A stretch of 64,000 bases of DNA, taken from NCBI GenBank assembly GCA_013306675.1, contig JABLUY010000161.1:26630-90629 (forward strand), written 5' to 3'. The notes under the pieces are model-generated. The model saw only the letters and a list, made by a program, of their open reading frames with translations, was not told where the DNA came from and ran no database searches. Of the stretch, positions 21,001 to 32,088 are shown piece after piece. The position numbers and the translations under genes are program-made. Position 1 is the first letter of the stretch. Every line of letters begins with the position of its first letter. Source of the DNA: Thraustochytrium sp. TN22. Lineage: Eukaryota > Sar > Bigyra > Thraustochytrida > Thraustochytriidae.

Positions 21001-24000
21001 GGTGCACAACGTCCTGGAAGCCCTCTGTCTTGAGGAAGGCACTGCGCCACGCGCGCGCGGCGCGTGCCGCCGGGTCCTCGTCTTCCCCGGCAGCCGGCGC
21101 CAGGGCGCCCGTGCCGGCAGCGCGCTGGTTGCCGATGAGCCGGTTCACAATCATGAGCACGTAGACCGCGCGCAGCATGTACTGGCCCTGCGGACGCAGC
21201 TCCTCGGACCAGCGTACCTCCTCCGAGCCCTCGCTAAGGCGGTGCAGCAGGCCCTGGTCCGTGGGCAGCGTCTGGAGCAGCTCCCAGAGCTCCACGCGCG
21301 TTGTGTCGGAGATGGAAGGGTCGTCCAGCAGGCGCATGAGCATGCCGACGTACTTGCTGCCCTCGGCCGTAATGAGGCGCGACGGTAGATCGGCGTCGCG
21401 AATGACCTCAGCCGCCGGGCTCTCCAGCTCCGCGGACAGGTCAACATCCAGATTGATGACGTGCTTGACCACGTGCGAGGTGGGCGTCTTCTCGACGCCG
21501 GCCGCCTCATCCGCATCCGGAAGAAGCTGACCCAAGGTGCTCTGCACGCCCATGAGCACGCGCGCGTGGCCAAAGTCCATGCTGCGGCTTGAGAACTGGT
21601 TGCCGTGCTGCCGCTGAGCCTTGACGTGCAGGGGCACACTCAGCGCGATGGTGCGCTGGTCGAGCGGGCAGTCCGACTGGCCTTCGCCCACCAGCTCGTC
21701 CAAGATCATGCGGTGCAGCGCGCCGAGCGTGTGCCGCTCTCGCACCGACAACACGAGAGGCTTGTAGCGGCGCGCGGCCTCCTCCACGTCGGCGCCCACC
21801 TGCACGCCCGGCAGCGGTTGGAGCGGGACCTCCATGTCGTGGAGCGTTGCGGGGACGCGCGGGATCATCTGGTACGTGTTCTCGGCCGTCGCGAGCGGAG
21901 CCTTGAGCCCGTGGTCCGGCGTGTGCATGCTGGCCATGTGGCGCCTGACGATTGTGCCGTCCACCAGCCAAATCTCGTGCTCTTCGGTGGCCTCATCGTA
22001 CTCGAGAATGAGGCCAGGCAGGTAGTGCGCGGCTTGCGCCCGGCGCGTCGCCGGAGCGCCCTGCTGAGGCGGCACGGCGATCTGCAGTGTCTTGCCAACA
22101 TCGCGCTCGGAGAAGAGGAGCACCTTGTCGTGGTGCACCTCGAGACACAGCTCGGCGCCGCGCGGCGGCGCATGCGGGACCAAGAGAGCCGTCTGCGGGA
22201 AGGCGTGCAGGTAGCTCGTGATGAGTCGAATGCAGCGCTGCAGGCGCGCCGTTCCAGCGCCGCTCGCCGTCGCAGACTGCTCCAGGAGCGCAAAGGTGCG
22301 GTCGAGGAACTCGCGCCGCCGCTCCAGACCTGTCTTGCGCGGCGAGGCGGGCGCCAGCCTCTGCTGGTCCTGCTGGTCCTCGTGCGCACCGCGGCCCTGC
22401 GCGCTCTCTCCGTCTTCGACCTCCTCTTCCATGGCGCCGATGACGGCCTCATCGCCATCCTCCTCCTCCTCCTCCAGGAAACTCGCGGCCTCCGCCTGCG
22501 CGGAGCGCGAGGTGGCTGGCGAGTCGTCCAGGGCCTCGACCCGGCACTGGACCTGGAGCAAGAGGTCCATGGCCCGCGCCGCTGTGCCTTCCGGCGCGCA
22601 CTCGACGATGCGCCAGAGCGTGTCGATCCCGACCACGCTCGGGTGTTTGACGACCGAGATGCGGATGTCGCCGTGGGACGCGCTCGAGGCGGCCGGCCCA
22701 AAGGCCGGCACGGAGATGCCGGGCGCGCCGCGCGCCGCGGTCGAGGGCGGCGACAGGCTGCTGGTCGGTGATGACGCGGCGGACCCGGCGCCGGCGCGGT
22801 CGGAGGAGGAGGAGAAACCCGCCGCGGCTCCGCCGCCCCTGCCGCGCGGCGTGGGCGGCACGTAGTCGGCGAAGAAGGCGGCACGGTCCTTGCCGACTCG
22901 GCGGCGGCGCGAGCGGCGCGAGTCGGCGCGCTCACGCGGGCCGGCGGCGCCGTTGGACGGGGAGGTGAGCGCGGCGGCGTCCGAGACAGCCGAGGCGGGC
23001 GCCTCGGTCGGCGTGGCGGTCTCGCCCGAGGAGGCGGTGGGCGCCTCGGGCCCGGCGGCCTGCGCGTGCGTGTTGAGAATGATTGAGGAGATGGACTCCG
23101 AGGAGCCCTCGGCGCCGCCGGCGTAGCTGAGCACGTCGCCGTCAAGGTTGTCCTCGGCGCGGTTGACGTCGAGGAAAAACGCAGAGAAGCACTTGAAGCC
23201 GGGCTCACTCAGCTGTTTGAACTCCATGTCCCCGCACAGGAGCTGAGTGAAGACCTGGCGCGTGACGTCCGCGGAGAGGCCGGAGCGCAGGCCGGTGTCC
23301 ACCACGGCGACCTGGCGCAGCCAGACCATGCAGACTTCACGCTCGAGAGGCTCCGAGAGCGCCTCCCAGAGCTGGTGCACGAGCTCAAAGTTGAGCATGA
23401 GCGGCGAACGCGATACGCAGTACTGCAAGAAGTCCAGGCGGATCTGCAGCGTCTGCATGTGTGTGAGCAGCTGGTCGCGCGTGAGGCGCTCCGTGGTGCG
23501 CGTACGGTGGCAGTGCGCCTTGATTTCCTCCACCACAAGCTCGAGAAGCTTGTACCGCTCCTGCAGTTCGATGATGAGACCGCTCTGCGTGCGCAGCACC
23601 ACTTGCGACGAGGAATGCTGCTGGTCGGCCGCGACAAAGATGAGCGAGAGGTCTTCGGCCGGATCAGCGTCCTGCGGGCCGGCGTCCTCGGGCGAGGCCG
23701 AGGACCCGGCCAGCGCACCGAGGGGCGCGGTGCCAGCGTTGACTTGAATGACGTCGAACATGAGGATGATCTTCTGCAGCAGCTCATAGGCGGTGGAGAT
23801 GCGCACCGCCTCTGAGGCGGTCTCCGGACCGGAGCCGTCGTCGCTGTGGGCGGCCGAGGCCTGGAGGATGGCAATGTAGGTGACAATGTAGCGCACGCGC
23901 AGCTGCCGCGCGCTGGACATGCCGAGCACCGTAACAATGTAGTCCACGAGCTGCTTACGGCGCGGACTGGTGAGGTCGGTGGTAGTCTCGAGCAGCTTCC

Positions 24001-25512
24001 AGAGCAGGTCAAGCAGGGCGTGGAGGACCGAGGCGTCGCAGAGCGAGAGGCCAGACTGGAAGCCGGCCGAGGCGGCGCCGCAGCTCATGAGCTTTTCAAC
24101 AAAGAAAAGCATGTCGCCGCGGTGGTCGTCCACGGAGCGCGAGGCACAGCGCAAGATGTAGACAGCCGTGGCCGGGAAGACCTCGTGGTCCACGGCAAGC
24201 TCGGCGAGAAGTGACTGCACGGCGCCGCGCACCGAGTCGTGGTGGCCCACGCAACACTTGAACATGAGGTCCACATGTTTCTCCTGCAGCGCGCCACCGC
24301 GCGCCATGAACTCCAGCAGCCGCTGGCTGCGGCCCACAAGCGCCGGGTGCAGCGCGTCCGTGGACCCAAAGAGCTTCTCCAGCACCTCATGATCCACAAG
24401 CCATGCGTTCATGGAGCTCGTGTCGAAGAGCCCGGTCGAACCTCCCTCCTCGTTGGCCGGTGGAAAGGGCGTGTCTTGCTGCTGCTGCTGCTGCTGCTGC
24501 TGGGCTGACTCAATCGAAGCAAGAGAAGTTGCTTGCTGCGCGTCATTGACCAGCTCACCGATGAGGTCGAGGCCGAGCTTACGCAGCTGAAAGGCGCGCG
24601 ACGTGAAAGTCTTGAGCGCAAGCGCGCGCAGAAAGCCGCGCAAGCGGTGATCGTCCCCGAGGACCATTTTCAGAAACCTACGCAGGCGCGTGAGCTCGAT
24701 CATACGCTGCGTCTTGAGCGCGTCTTCGTCCATGCGCTCAACAGCCTGCATGGCGGCACGACAGGCCGCCTCAGCACGCGCCGCGCCGAGCTGGTCCCGC
24801 GCCTGCACGAAGGGCTCAAGGAGGAGACCGACTTCGGCGGCACTGAGCGGCCGCTGCGCAGACGCCGCTTCCCCCTTGGCCTCGCCGGCGCCCTCCGGGT
24901 TGCGCGTGCCGGCTCCGTCGGCCGCGCCGGCGCCCGGCCGCTGCACGGTAACTTCGCCGGCCATGATACTCTCCAGAAGCGCGAAGCCGCCATTCTCTGC
25001 GCAGGCTCGGACGACGGCCTCGCGCACCTTCCAGCCGCGCGAGCGCGTGAGCGCCGCCCTGGAGCTCAGGTCCGAGGTGTGCTGGTCTATCGGGTCTGTG
25101 GTGGAATAGAAGATGGGCTCGGGCGCCAGCAGTTTCGCGAGCGTGCCCAGGTGCTTGAGGTGCAGGTGTTTGTGCAGGTCTCGAACGATGAGCTCCGCGG
25201 CGCCCCGCAGCACAATTTCAAAGTTGTCCAGCAGCTTGACCTGTACGGACTGGGCCGTCTGGTCCAAGAAGATTGTGATGATGCCGTCCATGCAATCGTT
25301 CATGAAAGTCTCCACCTCCGGCGCGCCCGCGTGCCTCACGGCGATGTCAAACGCCCTGCCGCAGGGCGCGTACTCGACGCGCTGCTCATCGTTGTACTTG
25401 TTGAGCACCTTCTCCAGCTGCAGCACGTCCTGCCGCTCCAAAAGGTATGCCTGGTGCATCTGCGTCTGCTGCTGGTGCTGGTGCTGCGCCTGCTGCTGTT
25501 GTTGCAGCAGTA

Positions 25513-25556
<44 letters not shown>

Positions 25557-25624
25557 GCGGCCACCTCGGTCGGGACTTGGGTCGGGTCCAGGCCGGGCGC
25601 CAGGTCGCGCTGCTGCGCGCCCAT
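15014..25624 (-). CDS. Giant ubiquitin C-terminal hydrolase of the USP9X/USP24/USP34 type
   Basis: A single 3,536-codon frame for a USP-family cysteine deubiquitinase. The catalytic domain spans roughly residues 2065-2520. The Cys box GLVNQGATCYQNSVLQQLF has nucleophile Cys2078 (codon 19391-19393). The His box reads GSGANFGHYYSFIKD with His2440 (codon 18305-18307), followed by WFRFDDERV for the third catalytic position. CEEC after the Cys box and KLNHRVSFEHRIDLYRF are typical USP elements. The long helical N-terminal part, a ubiquitin-like stretch near 1290-1345 and a long C-terminal tail match the USP9X/24/34 architecture and its very large size. The N-terminus is poly-Gln and the C-terminus has poly-Ala and poly-Asp; acidic inserts also occur within and after the catalytic domain. 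The start is the first Met before the Gln tracts. It should remove ubiquitin from proteins in cytosol or nucleus; targets are unknown. Confidence 0.95.
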
Positions 25625-26490
25625 GGCCAGCGGCGGTGCCGCGGGCCGCGATGCCGGTCGCGCGCGCGCGAGGGAGGGTCCCGCGCCGGTCGCCGATGCC
25701 CGGCCGCCGCGCGCCGCCCTCCGCCCTCGCCCAGGTCGTGCCCGGCGAGCGCCAAGTCGAGCGAGACAGCGATGGACGGTAGGTTGGCTCGCCGACGCCT
25801 AGGCTCCGGTCCGGTCCGCTCCGCGCCGAGGCCGGCGCCACCGCTGCGCCTGGCCCGCGCGAGCGAGCGCGGGGGTCCGCCTCGCCTCGCCTCGCCTCGC
25901 CGCCGCCGCCGCCTGCGCCGGCGCGCGCGCGTCCGCGGCCGCGAGCTTTGGTTGCGGGTCTTCGTTGCTGCTCAGCCTGCTTGTGGATCCTTCCTCGACG
26001 ACGCCCTATCGTCGCGATAGGCCGTTTTCTCCAGGGCTTCGGTCGTCTCAACCGCGGTCTCGACCCCGACTCGGACGAGATGCGCGGCGCAGCGCGCAGC
26101 GCAGGCGGAGACCGACCGAGGCTGAAGCCGGGTGCTCGCCGATGCAGCGGCCGGAGAGCCGCCGGGCGAGAACAAGACTACGCTATCGCGCGAGGTCGTC
26201 GTGCGACGGAGTTGAACAAAGGAGGAAGGGAACCTGGGCAGAACCGCCAAAACTGACTCGGACACATCATGAGCGATGGTTACGGACTGGTACTTGCTAA
26301 AAAGGCAGAGTCGGCCAGACTGCGAGGCGGACTCGGACTCGGACTTGGAACTTGAATCCAAAGAAGGCTGGAAGTCGACCTTGGAGCCGAGCTTGCTAGG
26401 GTACAGCGGTCAGCGGCGCCAAGCCGGGATCGGTCAGGATGTGAAGCGCTGATCGCACGCACGAGGAAAAGGCGCCCTTGGCCGAGCGGG
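25625..26490. other. Upstream region of the giant USP, 866 bp
   Basis: Very GC-rich near the USP start (25625-25940), then more mixed. It should hold the USP promoter and the 3'UTR of the next minus-strand gene, which ends at 26491. Short open frames exist on both strands but none is convincing. Confidence 0.55.
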
Positions 26491-28266
26491 TCATGACCAG
26501 AAGCGCCAAAATCGAGCTTCGAAGAGGTTCATCGAAAAGAGCCTCCCAAACCGGCGTCTTCGCGCTCGGTCGTCTCTGGACCACAAGGACGTTCTGGCAT
26601 AGTACCTGATGCCGCCCCAGCCCGGCGCCTTGATGGCGGGCATCGCGAAGTCCCAAATGAGGAAGTAGGGCTCGAAAAGAATCGCCTCGTCCTCTCCGGT
26701 GAGATCTGGGAGCTCGTCGCCAGTCTGGTCGTAGAGGGGCAGGTGGCCACGCAGGATGAGGTCAAAGAGGCGAAGGACGCCACTGCGAACGACGCACTGA
26801 ACGATGTCCTCGAGGGCTGGATGAGCCCGGCAGGTGCGCCCATGCGGTGCATTGCTGCTATGGCCGCGAGGGCGGCTATACACAGCGTTCGTTGCGCGCA
26901 GCGCCTTGGAGAGCAGCGCAATATAGTGTGCGCGTGGACAGTCCCAGATCTCGTCGAGGAGGTAGTTGATGCAGACGACGAGGAGGTTGTGCACACGCGA
27001 GCCTAGCTCGACCTTGGAGTGCGTGATGACGCGTTCAAAGATGCTGTCGAACCAGGCAGTCATGAAGGCGCGGACCTCGAGCTCTTCGAAGGGATCGCAA
27101 TTGTCCGTGGCGGCCAGGACGCGGTCGATGGTGGACAATTTGACGTCTGCGATGTCTTGGGTCGTGAGGCGGACGGCGAGCCTGCGCAGCTGCTCGAGAC
27201 TGCCATTGTCAAGCTTGCGGTCCCCGTACGAGTGTTTGCTTGACGTGATCTCCTCGCGTCTCCATATGGTCAGGGTCTGCCCCAGTCCCCAGGGCGGCTC
27301 ATACAAGAGAATGATCTGCGCTGTCCTGCTTGCGCCGGCAGCTTCGCAGGCTGCGATTCGTCTGAATGCCTCAAAATAAGTGTCCGCTTGGAGTGCCTTG
27401 ATGACCTCGGTACGCAGCTGCCAAGCCGGCGATGCTGCCAGAAGGCGAAGGGGGGCTGGGAGGCAGGCGCGCTTCTCCATCGTCCCATCGTCCTCGGGAC
27501 TCTCCTCGCCGCGCTCGGCCACGCGTTCCAGGGCCGTCCGCAGCTCGCCAGACGTCCACCCGGCCACACCGCGCCCCTCCTCGTCGAAGTGCGACCGATA
27601 GAGGGGCGTCGACGGCGAGCACATGACTTGCACGAGGTCCAGCAGAGCGAGAGGCGGGCAGGACGCTTGGAAGGCACGGCCAAGCCAGACGGCGAAACCG
27701 GTCAAAATCTCGCGAATGGGGCCGAGGCGTGCCACGTGCTCGCACGGACGCTGCATCAGGTCCATGGCGATGCAGCGCCCCTCGGCGAGCATGAAGTCGG
27801 TCAAAAAGGCCGCGTGGCTCTTGCGCCGCATCACGGCGGCCACCTCCGCTGTAACTTGCAGGTCCGCGACGCCCGTCCTCTCCCAGACGAGCTGCACAGC
27901 GCGCAGGCCCGTGCGCTCCTCGACCGACCACGCGCCTGCCCGCTTGTCTTGGATCTCTGCGAGGAGAATACGCGCCCACCCGGCCCGAGTCGGTCCGCTG
28001 GTGCTGCTCGAGCTGGAGCTGCTGCAATCGGTGGCGCTGCTGCAGATGGTGCTGCCGCTGCACAGGCTGTCCATGCTCTCGCTGCGTGCGCGGCAGCGCA
28101 AGTCGCCACCGCTGCCGCGCCTGCCGCTCGTCGAGCTCGACGTCGACGCGCTCGAGCAGCTGCTGCTGGCCCCAGCGCATTCCGAGTCCGGTTCGAGCTC
28201 ATTCTGTTCCCCTGAGCACTCGCCTGCGAGCCCGCGCAGCACGACGCCGCCTGCCGCGGGCACCAT
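26491..28266 (-). CDS. Unknown protein with low-complexity N-terminus and helical C-terminal domain
   Basis: A 591-residue protein from the ATG at 28264-28266. The frame is open further upstream, but that part is Arg/Ala-rich translation of GC repeats and is not protein-like, which decides the start. Residues about 30-115 are Ser/Cys/Thr-rich. From about 120 to the end the protein looks folded and mostly helical, with Trp/Leu-rich segments such as WARILLAEIQDKRAGAWSVE, IREILTGFAVWLGRAFQASC and NLLVVCINYLLDEIWDCPRA. No catalytic motif, zinc site or membrane helix is evident and I do not recognise a family. Its 5' end faces the TTL-like gene across about 765 bp. A lineage-specific protein is likely. 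Confidence 0.7.
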   Translation of the reverse strand: MVPAAGGVVLRGLAGECSGEQNELEPDSECAGASSSCSSASTSSSTSGRRGSGGDLRCRARSESMDSLCSGSTICSSATDCSSSSSSSTSGPTRAGWARILLAEIQDKRAGAWSVEERTGLRAVQLVWERTGVADLQVTAEVAAVMRRKSHAAFLTDFMLAEGRCIAMDLMQRPCEHVARLGPIREILTGFAVWLGRAFQASCPPLALLDLVQVMCSPSTPLYRSHFDEEGRGVAGWTSGELRTALERVAERGEESPEDDGTMEKRACLPAPLRLLAASPAWQLRTEVIKALQADTYFEAFRRIAACEAAGASRTAQIILLYEPPWGLGQTLTIWRREEITSSKHSYGDRKLDNGSLEQLRRLAVRLTTQDIADVKLSTIDRVLAATDNCDPFEELEVRAFMTAWFDSIFERVITHSKVELGSRVHNLLVVCINYLLDEIWDCPRAHYIALLSKALRATNAVYSRPRGHSSNAPHGRTCRAHPALEDIVQCVVRSGVLRLFDLILRGHLPLYDQTGDELPDLTGEDEAILFEPYFLIWDFAMPAIKAPGWGGIRYYARTSLWSRDDRARRRRFGRLFSMNLFEARFWRFWS

Positions 28267-29031
28267 GCCGCCGCAGCGCGCGCTCGCCGCGCCCGCGCGC
28301 GCCGCGAGCCGCGAGGACTCGGGGCGTTCGTTCGCCCGCCGCCGCCTCAGCCCGCCGCCGCCGCCTCCAAGCCGCCCTCCGCCTCCGCGCGAGTGGAGCG
28401 CGGCTGCGCGCCGAGGCGCGCGGGCGCGCGCGCCGGCCGCCGCCGCCCGTGCGCCGCCGCGCCGCCGCGCGCCCGCTCGCGGCCTGGGCAGGACTTGGCG
28501 GCCTGCGCCGCGCCCTGGTCGCCGGCCCGGGCCGGCCTGCGATCGAGAGCCCGGCGACGTTCTCCGGACGTCGCGGACCGTCGCGGACCGTCGCGGACCG
28601 TCGCGCCGTCGCGCGGTCGCGGCCGTCGCGGACCGTCGCGGACCGTCGCCGACCGTCGCCGACCGTCGCGGACCGTCGCGGACATGGGCTCGGAGGCGGA
28701 GCAGGCACGGCGCGCTGCAGTACATGAACGGCCGCGGCGCGATGCGGAACTAGGCTAGGCGCGCGCGCGGCGACGGGGCGGCGGCAGGCACGGCGCGCGC
28801 GGCGGGCGGCGGCGGACGCGGCTTGCTTCTTGGCGCGGCGGGCACGCGGCGAGGCCCGGCGCGGCGTGGCGCGGCTCGGCGGGGCCCCGGGGTGCGGCGC
28901 ACGCTCGCTGGCTGCTGAGCACGCCGGCTGTGCAGGCGCGGCCGCAAGCGTGCGGCGGGCGCGCGGCGCGCGGCGGCGGCGGCGGCGGCGGCAGAACGGG
29001 TAGGGCGAGCGGCGGCAGGCAGGCAGGCAGG
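28267..29031. other. Divergent promoter region with minisatellite, 765 bp
   Basis: Separates the unknown minus-strand gene from the plus-strand TTL-like gene. Extremely GC-rich, with a 10-bp tandem array at 28566-28683 and GGC/GCAG simple repeats just before 29032. It is the natural place for both promoters; no TATA-like element is obvious. Confidence 0.6.
28566..28683 (+). repeat. 10-bp minisatellite (CGTCGCGGAC)n
   Basis: About eleven units of CGTCGCGGAC or close variants (CGTCGCCGAC, with one irregular GCCGTCGCGCGGTCGCGG interval at about 28604-28622) fill 28566-28683. The period is not a multiple of three, so all frames give periodic Arg/Asp/Thr-rich peptides that should not be read as protein. 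Confidence 0.9.
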
Positions 29032-30276
29032 ATGGACATGCCGCTGGTGTACTGCAGGGCGCTGCGCAAGGTGGACGTGTACAGCTTCCCGAGCGCCATC
29101 TCGAAGCGCGTGGGCACCAAGACGGGGCTGGCGATGCTGGCCCGCAGGGACCCGGCGCTGGCGAAGTTCCTGCCGGAGACGCTGGTGTGGCACGCGACGA
29201 CGGGCGAGCAGACCGAGGAGGCCTCGCTGGAGGAGTGGGAGCGGTTCTGGGCGATGCTGGACTCGCTGGGCGGGCCGGAGCGCAAGTTCGTGGTCAAGGT
29301 GGACAACACCTCGCGCGGCAAGGGCGTTTACATCGTGAGCAAGCACACGGACCTGGCGCCGCAGCTCATTTACAAGCTCAGGAGCAAGGCGTGCGTGGCG
29401 CAGTCCTACCTGGATCGGCCCTGCCTCATGCAGGGCCACAAGTGGGATATGCGCATCTACGTGCTGGCCACGGTCGCGGGCGCGACGCGCGAGGTGCGCG
29501 CCTTCCGCTACTTCGAGGGCTTCGCGCGCCGCTGCAGCAACAAGTACTCCATGGGCGACACGGACCGCCGCGCGCATTTGACCAACACGGCCATCAACAA
29601 TCACGATGGCGACCGCGGGCTGCTGGAGTACGCGCGCGAGCTCATGGAGACTCTGCGCGCGCTGGACCCAGCTGAGCACGCCCTGTACCCGACGCTTCTC
29701 ATGGACGAGGACGAGCTGGAGGAAGCGCTGGCTGGCGAGACGGACGCGCCGGCGCCTGACGAGCTGCCCATCACGATGAAGCTCTCCGAGGCCTGGCGCC
29801 GCCTCGAGGCCTCGTACCCGTCCAACGAGCTCGTTCTGGCGCGTCGCAACATCGACGAGCTCATTCGCAGCGTGCTGGCCGCCACCTTCCGGGAGTCCTC
29901 GGCCGGGCCCGGCGACCCGCTCGCCTCGGCCGCGCCGCCGCAGTACACCTATCAGCGGCACCTCATGGTGCTTGGCTTTGACGTGCTTATGGACGCCGAC
30001 CTGCGGCCGTACCTGCTCGAGGTCAACCGCTTCCCCGATATGACGTGCTACACGCAGGACCAGCTCGTCATCAAGCAAAAGCTCGTGCGGGACATTGTGC
30101 GGCTCGTCTTCCCGGACGCCCGCATCGACGCCCTTTTTGACAACGTGCGCGACTCCTTGGAGGTCGACACGGTGTGGGCCGAGATCAATCCGGCCCTCGA
30201 GGCCGATGCGTCTGAGACTGAGCAGGCCCCGCCCCTCGGTCCGGTCGATACGGATCTCTGGACACCGATTCTGTGA
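29032..30276 (+). CDS. Tubulin-tyrosine-ligase-like (TTLL) enzyme
   Basis: A 414-residue ATP-grasp protein of the TTL/TTLL family, which adds amino acids (Tyr, Glu or Gly) to tubulin tails or related acceptors. Hallmarks in order: KFVVKVDNTSRGKGVYIV at 85-102 (ATP-binding Lys and Gly-rich loop), QSYLDRPCLMQGHKWDMRIY at 124-143, FRYFEGFARRCSNKY at 158-172, HLTNTAIN at 182-189, then LGFDVLMDADLRPYLLEVN at 314-332, where Glu330 and Asn332 are the conserved Mg-binding residues. The Arg of the KWDMR motif is present. I chose the ATG at 29032 (another is at 29038); the frame continues upstream only as poly-Gly/Arg. Length is near that of single-domain TTLs. Ligase versus glutamylase or glycylase activity cannot be told from sequence alone. 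Confidence 0.92.
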   Translation: MDMPLVYCRALRKVDVYSFPSAISKRVGTKTGLAMLARRDPALAKFLPETLVWHATTGEQTEEASLEEWERFWAMLDSLGGPERKFVVKVDNTSRGKGVYIVSKHTDLAPQLIYKLRSKACVAQSYLDRPCLMQGHKWDMRIYVLATVAGATREVRAFRYFEGFARRCSNKYSMGDTDRRAHLTNTAINNHDGDRGLLEYARELMETLRALDPAEHALYPTLLMDEDELEEALAGETDAPAPDELPITMKLSEAWRRLEASYPSNELVLARRNIDELIRSVLAATFRESSAGPGDPLASAAPPQYTYQRHLMVLGFDVLMDADLRPYLLEVNRFPDMTCYTQDQLVIKQKLVRDIVRLVFPDARIDALFDNVRDSLEVDTVWAEINPALEADASETEQAPPLGPVDTDLWTPIL

Positions 30277-30807
30277 CCAATGCCGCCCCTCTGACAAGGT
30301 CCTCGGCTTGGCTGGGCGAGCAGGCCCGGTCGAGTTTGTGGCCTCACAACACGATCGTATCTCTAACGAAGCCGATCTGAATAAGGAAGACAGAGGCGAA
30401 GACGCCATCGTGTTCCGTTTAGCGACGAACTCAAAACGAGCAGACATCATACCTTGCTTCCGACGCGACCTGAGGCGATTTGAAGAAGAAGGAAAGACGA
30501 TTTTCGGTTCTTGCTGCTGCGCGCATATGTTTTTCAAAGACGGAGAAGACGTCGGGGTTTTGGTGCGCAGGCATATCTGAGGCGACCCGAACGAAGGAAC
30601 GATGACATTATGAATGTTGGTTCTTGTTGCTGTACAGGCAGGGCTCTTTAGTCAGATGCTGGTGATGATGGTCTCCCAGTTATTTTTTTTATGTCCTTGG
30701 CGCCGGCGTGGTTGCGATGGCGCACAGCGGCATGACCGACCTTTGGCGGTTCAGGCCGTCCGTGATCCGCTCGCACCTGCATATATCTCACTCCTTCTCT
30801 CACTCTT

Positions 30808-30870
<63 letters not shown>

Positions 30871-31040
30871 GTTTGAGCTCTCTGCGTCGCTCAGAATTTG
30901 TATCTGTTCGCTTGCTCCCTCTTTCACTGTTACGCCGTCGTCGCCCACTCTCTTTGTCTGTTTACACGCACCCGCCCGCTCTGCTCTGCTCTCCCCCTCT
31001 CTCGCGCTTGTAGGAGAGCCAACGATTCGGTTCGGCTTGG
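30277..31040. other. Convergent intergenic region, 764 bp
   Basis: Between the 3' ends of the TTL-like gene (plus) and the unknown acidic protein (minus). Lower in GC than the genes, with a T-run at 30684-30691 and a long CT microsatellite (30809-30868). No gene is visible. Confidence 0.6.
30809..30868 (+). repeat. (CT)n microsatellite, about 60 bp
   Basis: Nearly pure CT dinucleotide repeat with a single G interruption at 30833. A polypyrimidine/polypurine tract of this length can adopt triplex structure. It lies in a convergent 3'-3' spacer. Confidence 0.95.
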
Positions 31041-31772
31041 CTAGCGCTTGACGGAAAGGAGCAGCTGCTCGTCACTAGAGCTGCTGAGGTCGTCGTCGGC
31101 GTCGATCTTGGACTTGGCATCAGGCTCGTCATCGTCGTCGTCATCGTCGTCGAGACCAAAGGAGTCGTCGCTGAAGGTTTCAAAGTCAGCGTCTTCGACG
31201 AGCAGCCAGTCCGTGGCGTCATCGTCGTCCTTGTCCTTGTCGGCTCGGTCCTCGGCGTCGCGCAGCGCCTGCGCGTAGGGCTTGCTGGAGAGGCAGATCC
31301 AGTCGCGCCTGTCCGGGGGGTCGGCGGACTGCATGCGCGACTCGAAGACTTGGGAGGCGGCAGGCGCGGCGACGGCGCTGGGCGGCGCGCCAAGCACAGG
31401 CCAGTGGCCCGGGTCGTCGAGGCGGACGCCGGACAGATCGACGCCCTGCTTGGCATTCTCAGACGCGAGCTGCGTCTCGCGCACGAGCGAGGCCCAGGCC
31501 ATGGCGGCGCCGTTGGCCTTGTCCGAGTAGGCCCAGGCGCCGTCGTGCGCGCCGGCCGCGCCGCCTCCAGCGGCGGCGGCACTCGTGCCCCCGCCAGCCG
31601 CGGCCGCGGCCGTGGTGACGGGGCGCACACGGGCGCCCTGGCGCGCGAGCCATGCCTCGCTGGGCCCGTGAAAGTCCGTGTCGAGGTGGAACTTCATGAA
31701 GCGCTCGGCCTTGCCGCTGCTGCGGCCCAGCGTCCCCTTGCCCGCCTTGAGCACCCTGGCCTGGCCCTGCAT
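31041..31772 (-). CDS. Unknown acidic-tailed protein
   Basis: A 243-residue protein from the ATG at 31770-31772. The frame is open upstream through GC- and repeat-derived sequence that is unlikely to be translated. The N-terminal part is basic and ordered-looking (VLKAGKGTLGRSSGKAERF, then MKFHLDTDFHGPSEAWLARQ), followed by an Ala/Gly-rich linker. The middle holds WASLVRETQLASENAKQG and DWICLSSKPYAQALRDAED. The C-terminal third is strongly acidic and Ser-rich (poly-Asp, then DDDLSSSSDEQLLLSVKR), resembling tails of histone- or ribosome-binding factors. I do not recognise a family. It is divergent from the Xrn2/Rat1-like gene, sharing a 951-bp promoter region with unusual repeats. Confidence 0.65.
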   Translation of the reverse strand: MQGQARVLKAGKGTLGRSSGKAERFMKFHLDTDFHGPSEAWLARQGARVRPVTTAAAAAGGGTSAAAAGGGAAGAHDGAWAYSDKANGAAMAWASLVRETQLASENAKQGVDLSGVRLDDPGHWPVLGAPPSAVAAPAASQVFESRMQSADPPDRRDWICLSSKPYAQALRDAEDRADKDKDDDDATDWLLVEDADFETFSDDSFGLDDDDDDDDEPDAKSKIDADDDLSSSSDEQLLLSVKR

Positions 31773-32088
31773 GGCGGCCTGCTCGCCGCGCGCGGCCTCG
31801 GCCCGCGCCGCCTCGCCGCGCGCCGCGTCGCGTCGCCGCGCGCCCTGCGATGCCGCCCAGGCCGACCCCGCGACGCACGCCAGCGGCGGCGCCACGCGCG
31901 TAATGGTGGGCGCGGGTCCCGGCCGGGCGCCTCCTGGCGGCGGGCGCTGTCTCGCGCGCTCGCCCCGCCGCGCCTCGCCTCGCCGCGCCGCGCTCGCCCG
32001 TCGCGCGCGTCGCTCTGCCGCCGCCCCGCCGCCGCGCCGCGCGACGCATAAAAGACGCGCGCGCGCCTTTCCGCGACGGTCCAAAGGC

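Noticed and set aside
19094-21388. 764-codon plus-strand frame inside the giant USP gene
   Set aside because: Antisense shadow of biased codons with Arg/His/Leu-rich composition; it overlaps the USP catalytic region, whose Cys box is certain.
25972-26361. 129-codon minus-strand frame between USP and the unknown gene
   Set aside because: No domain, mixed low-complexity composition and no convincing start context; most of it lies in the expected USP upstream region.
28566-28683. CRISPR-like array
   Set aside because: Repeats are 10 bp with no unique spacers, in a eukaryotic promoter; a minisatellite.
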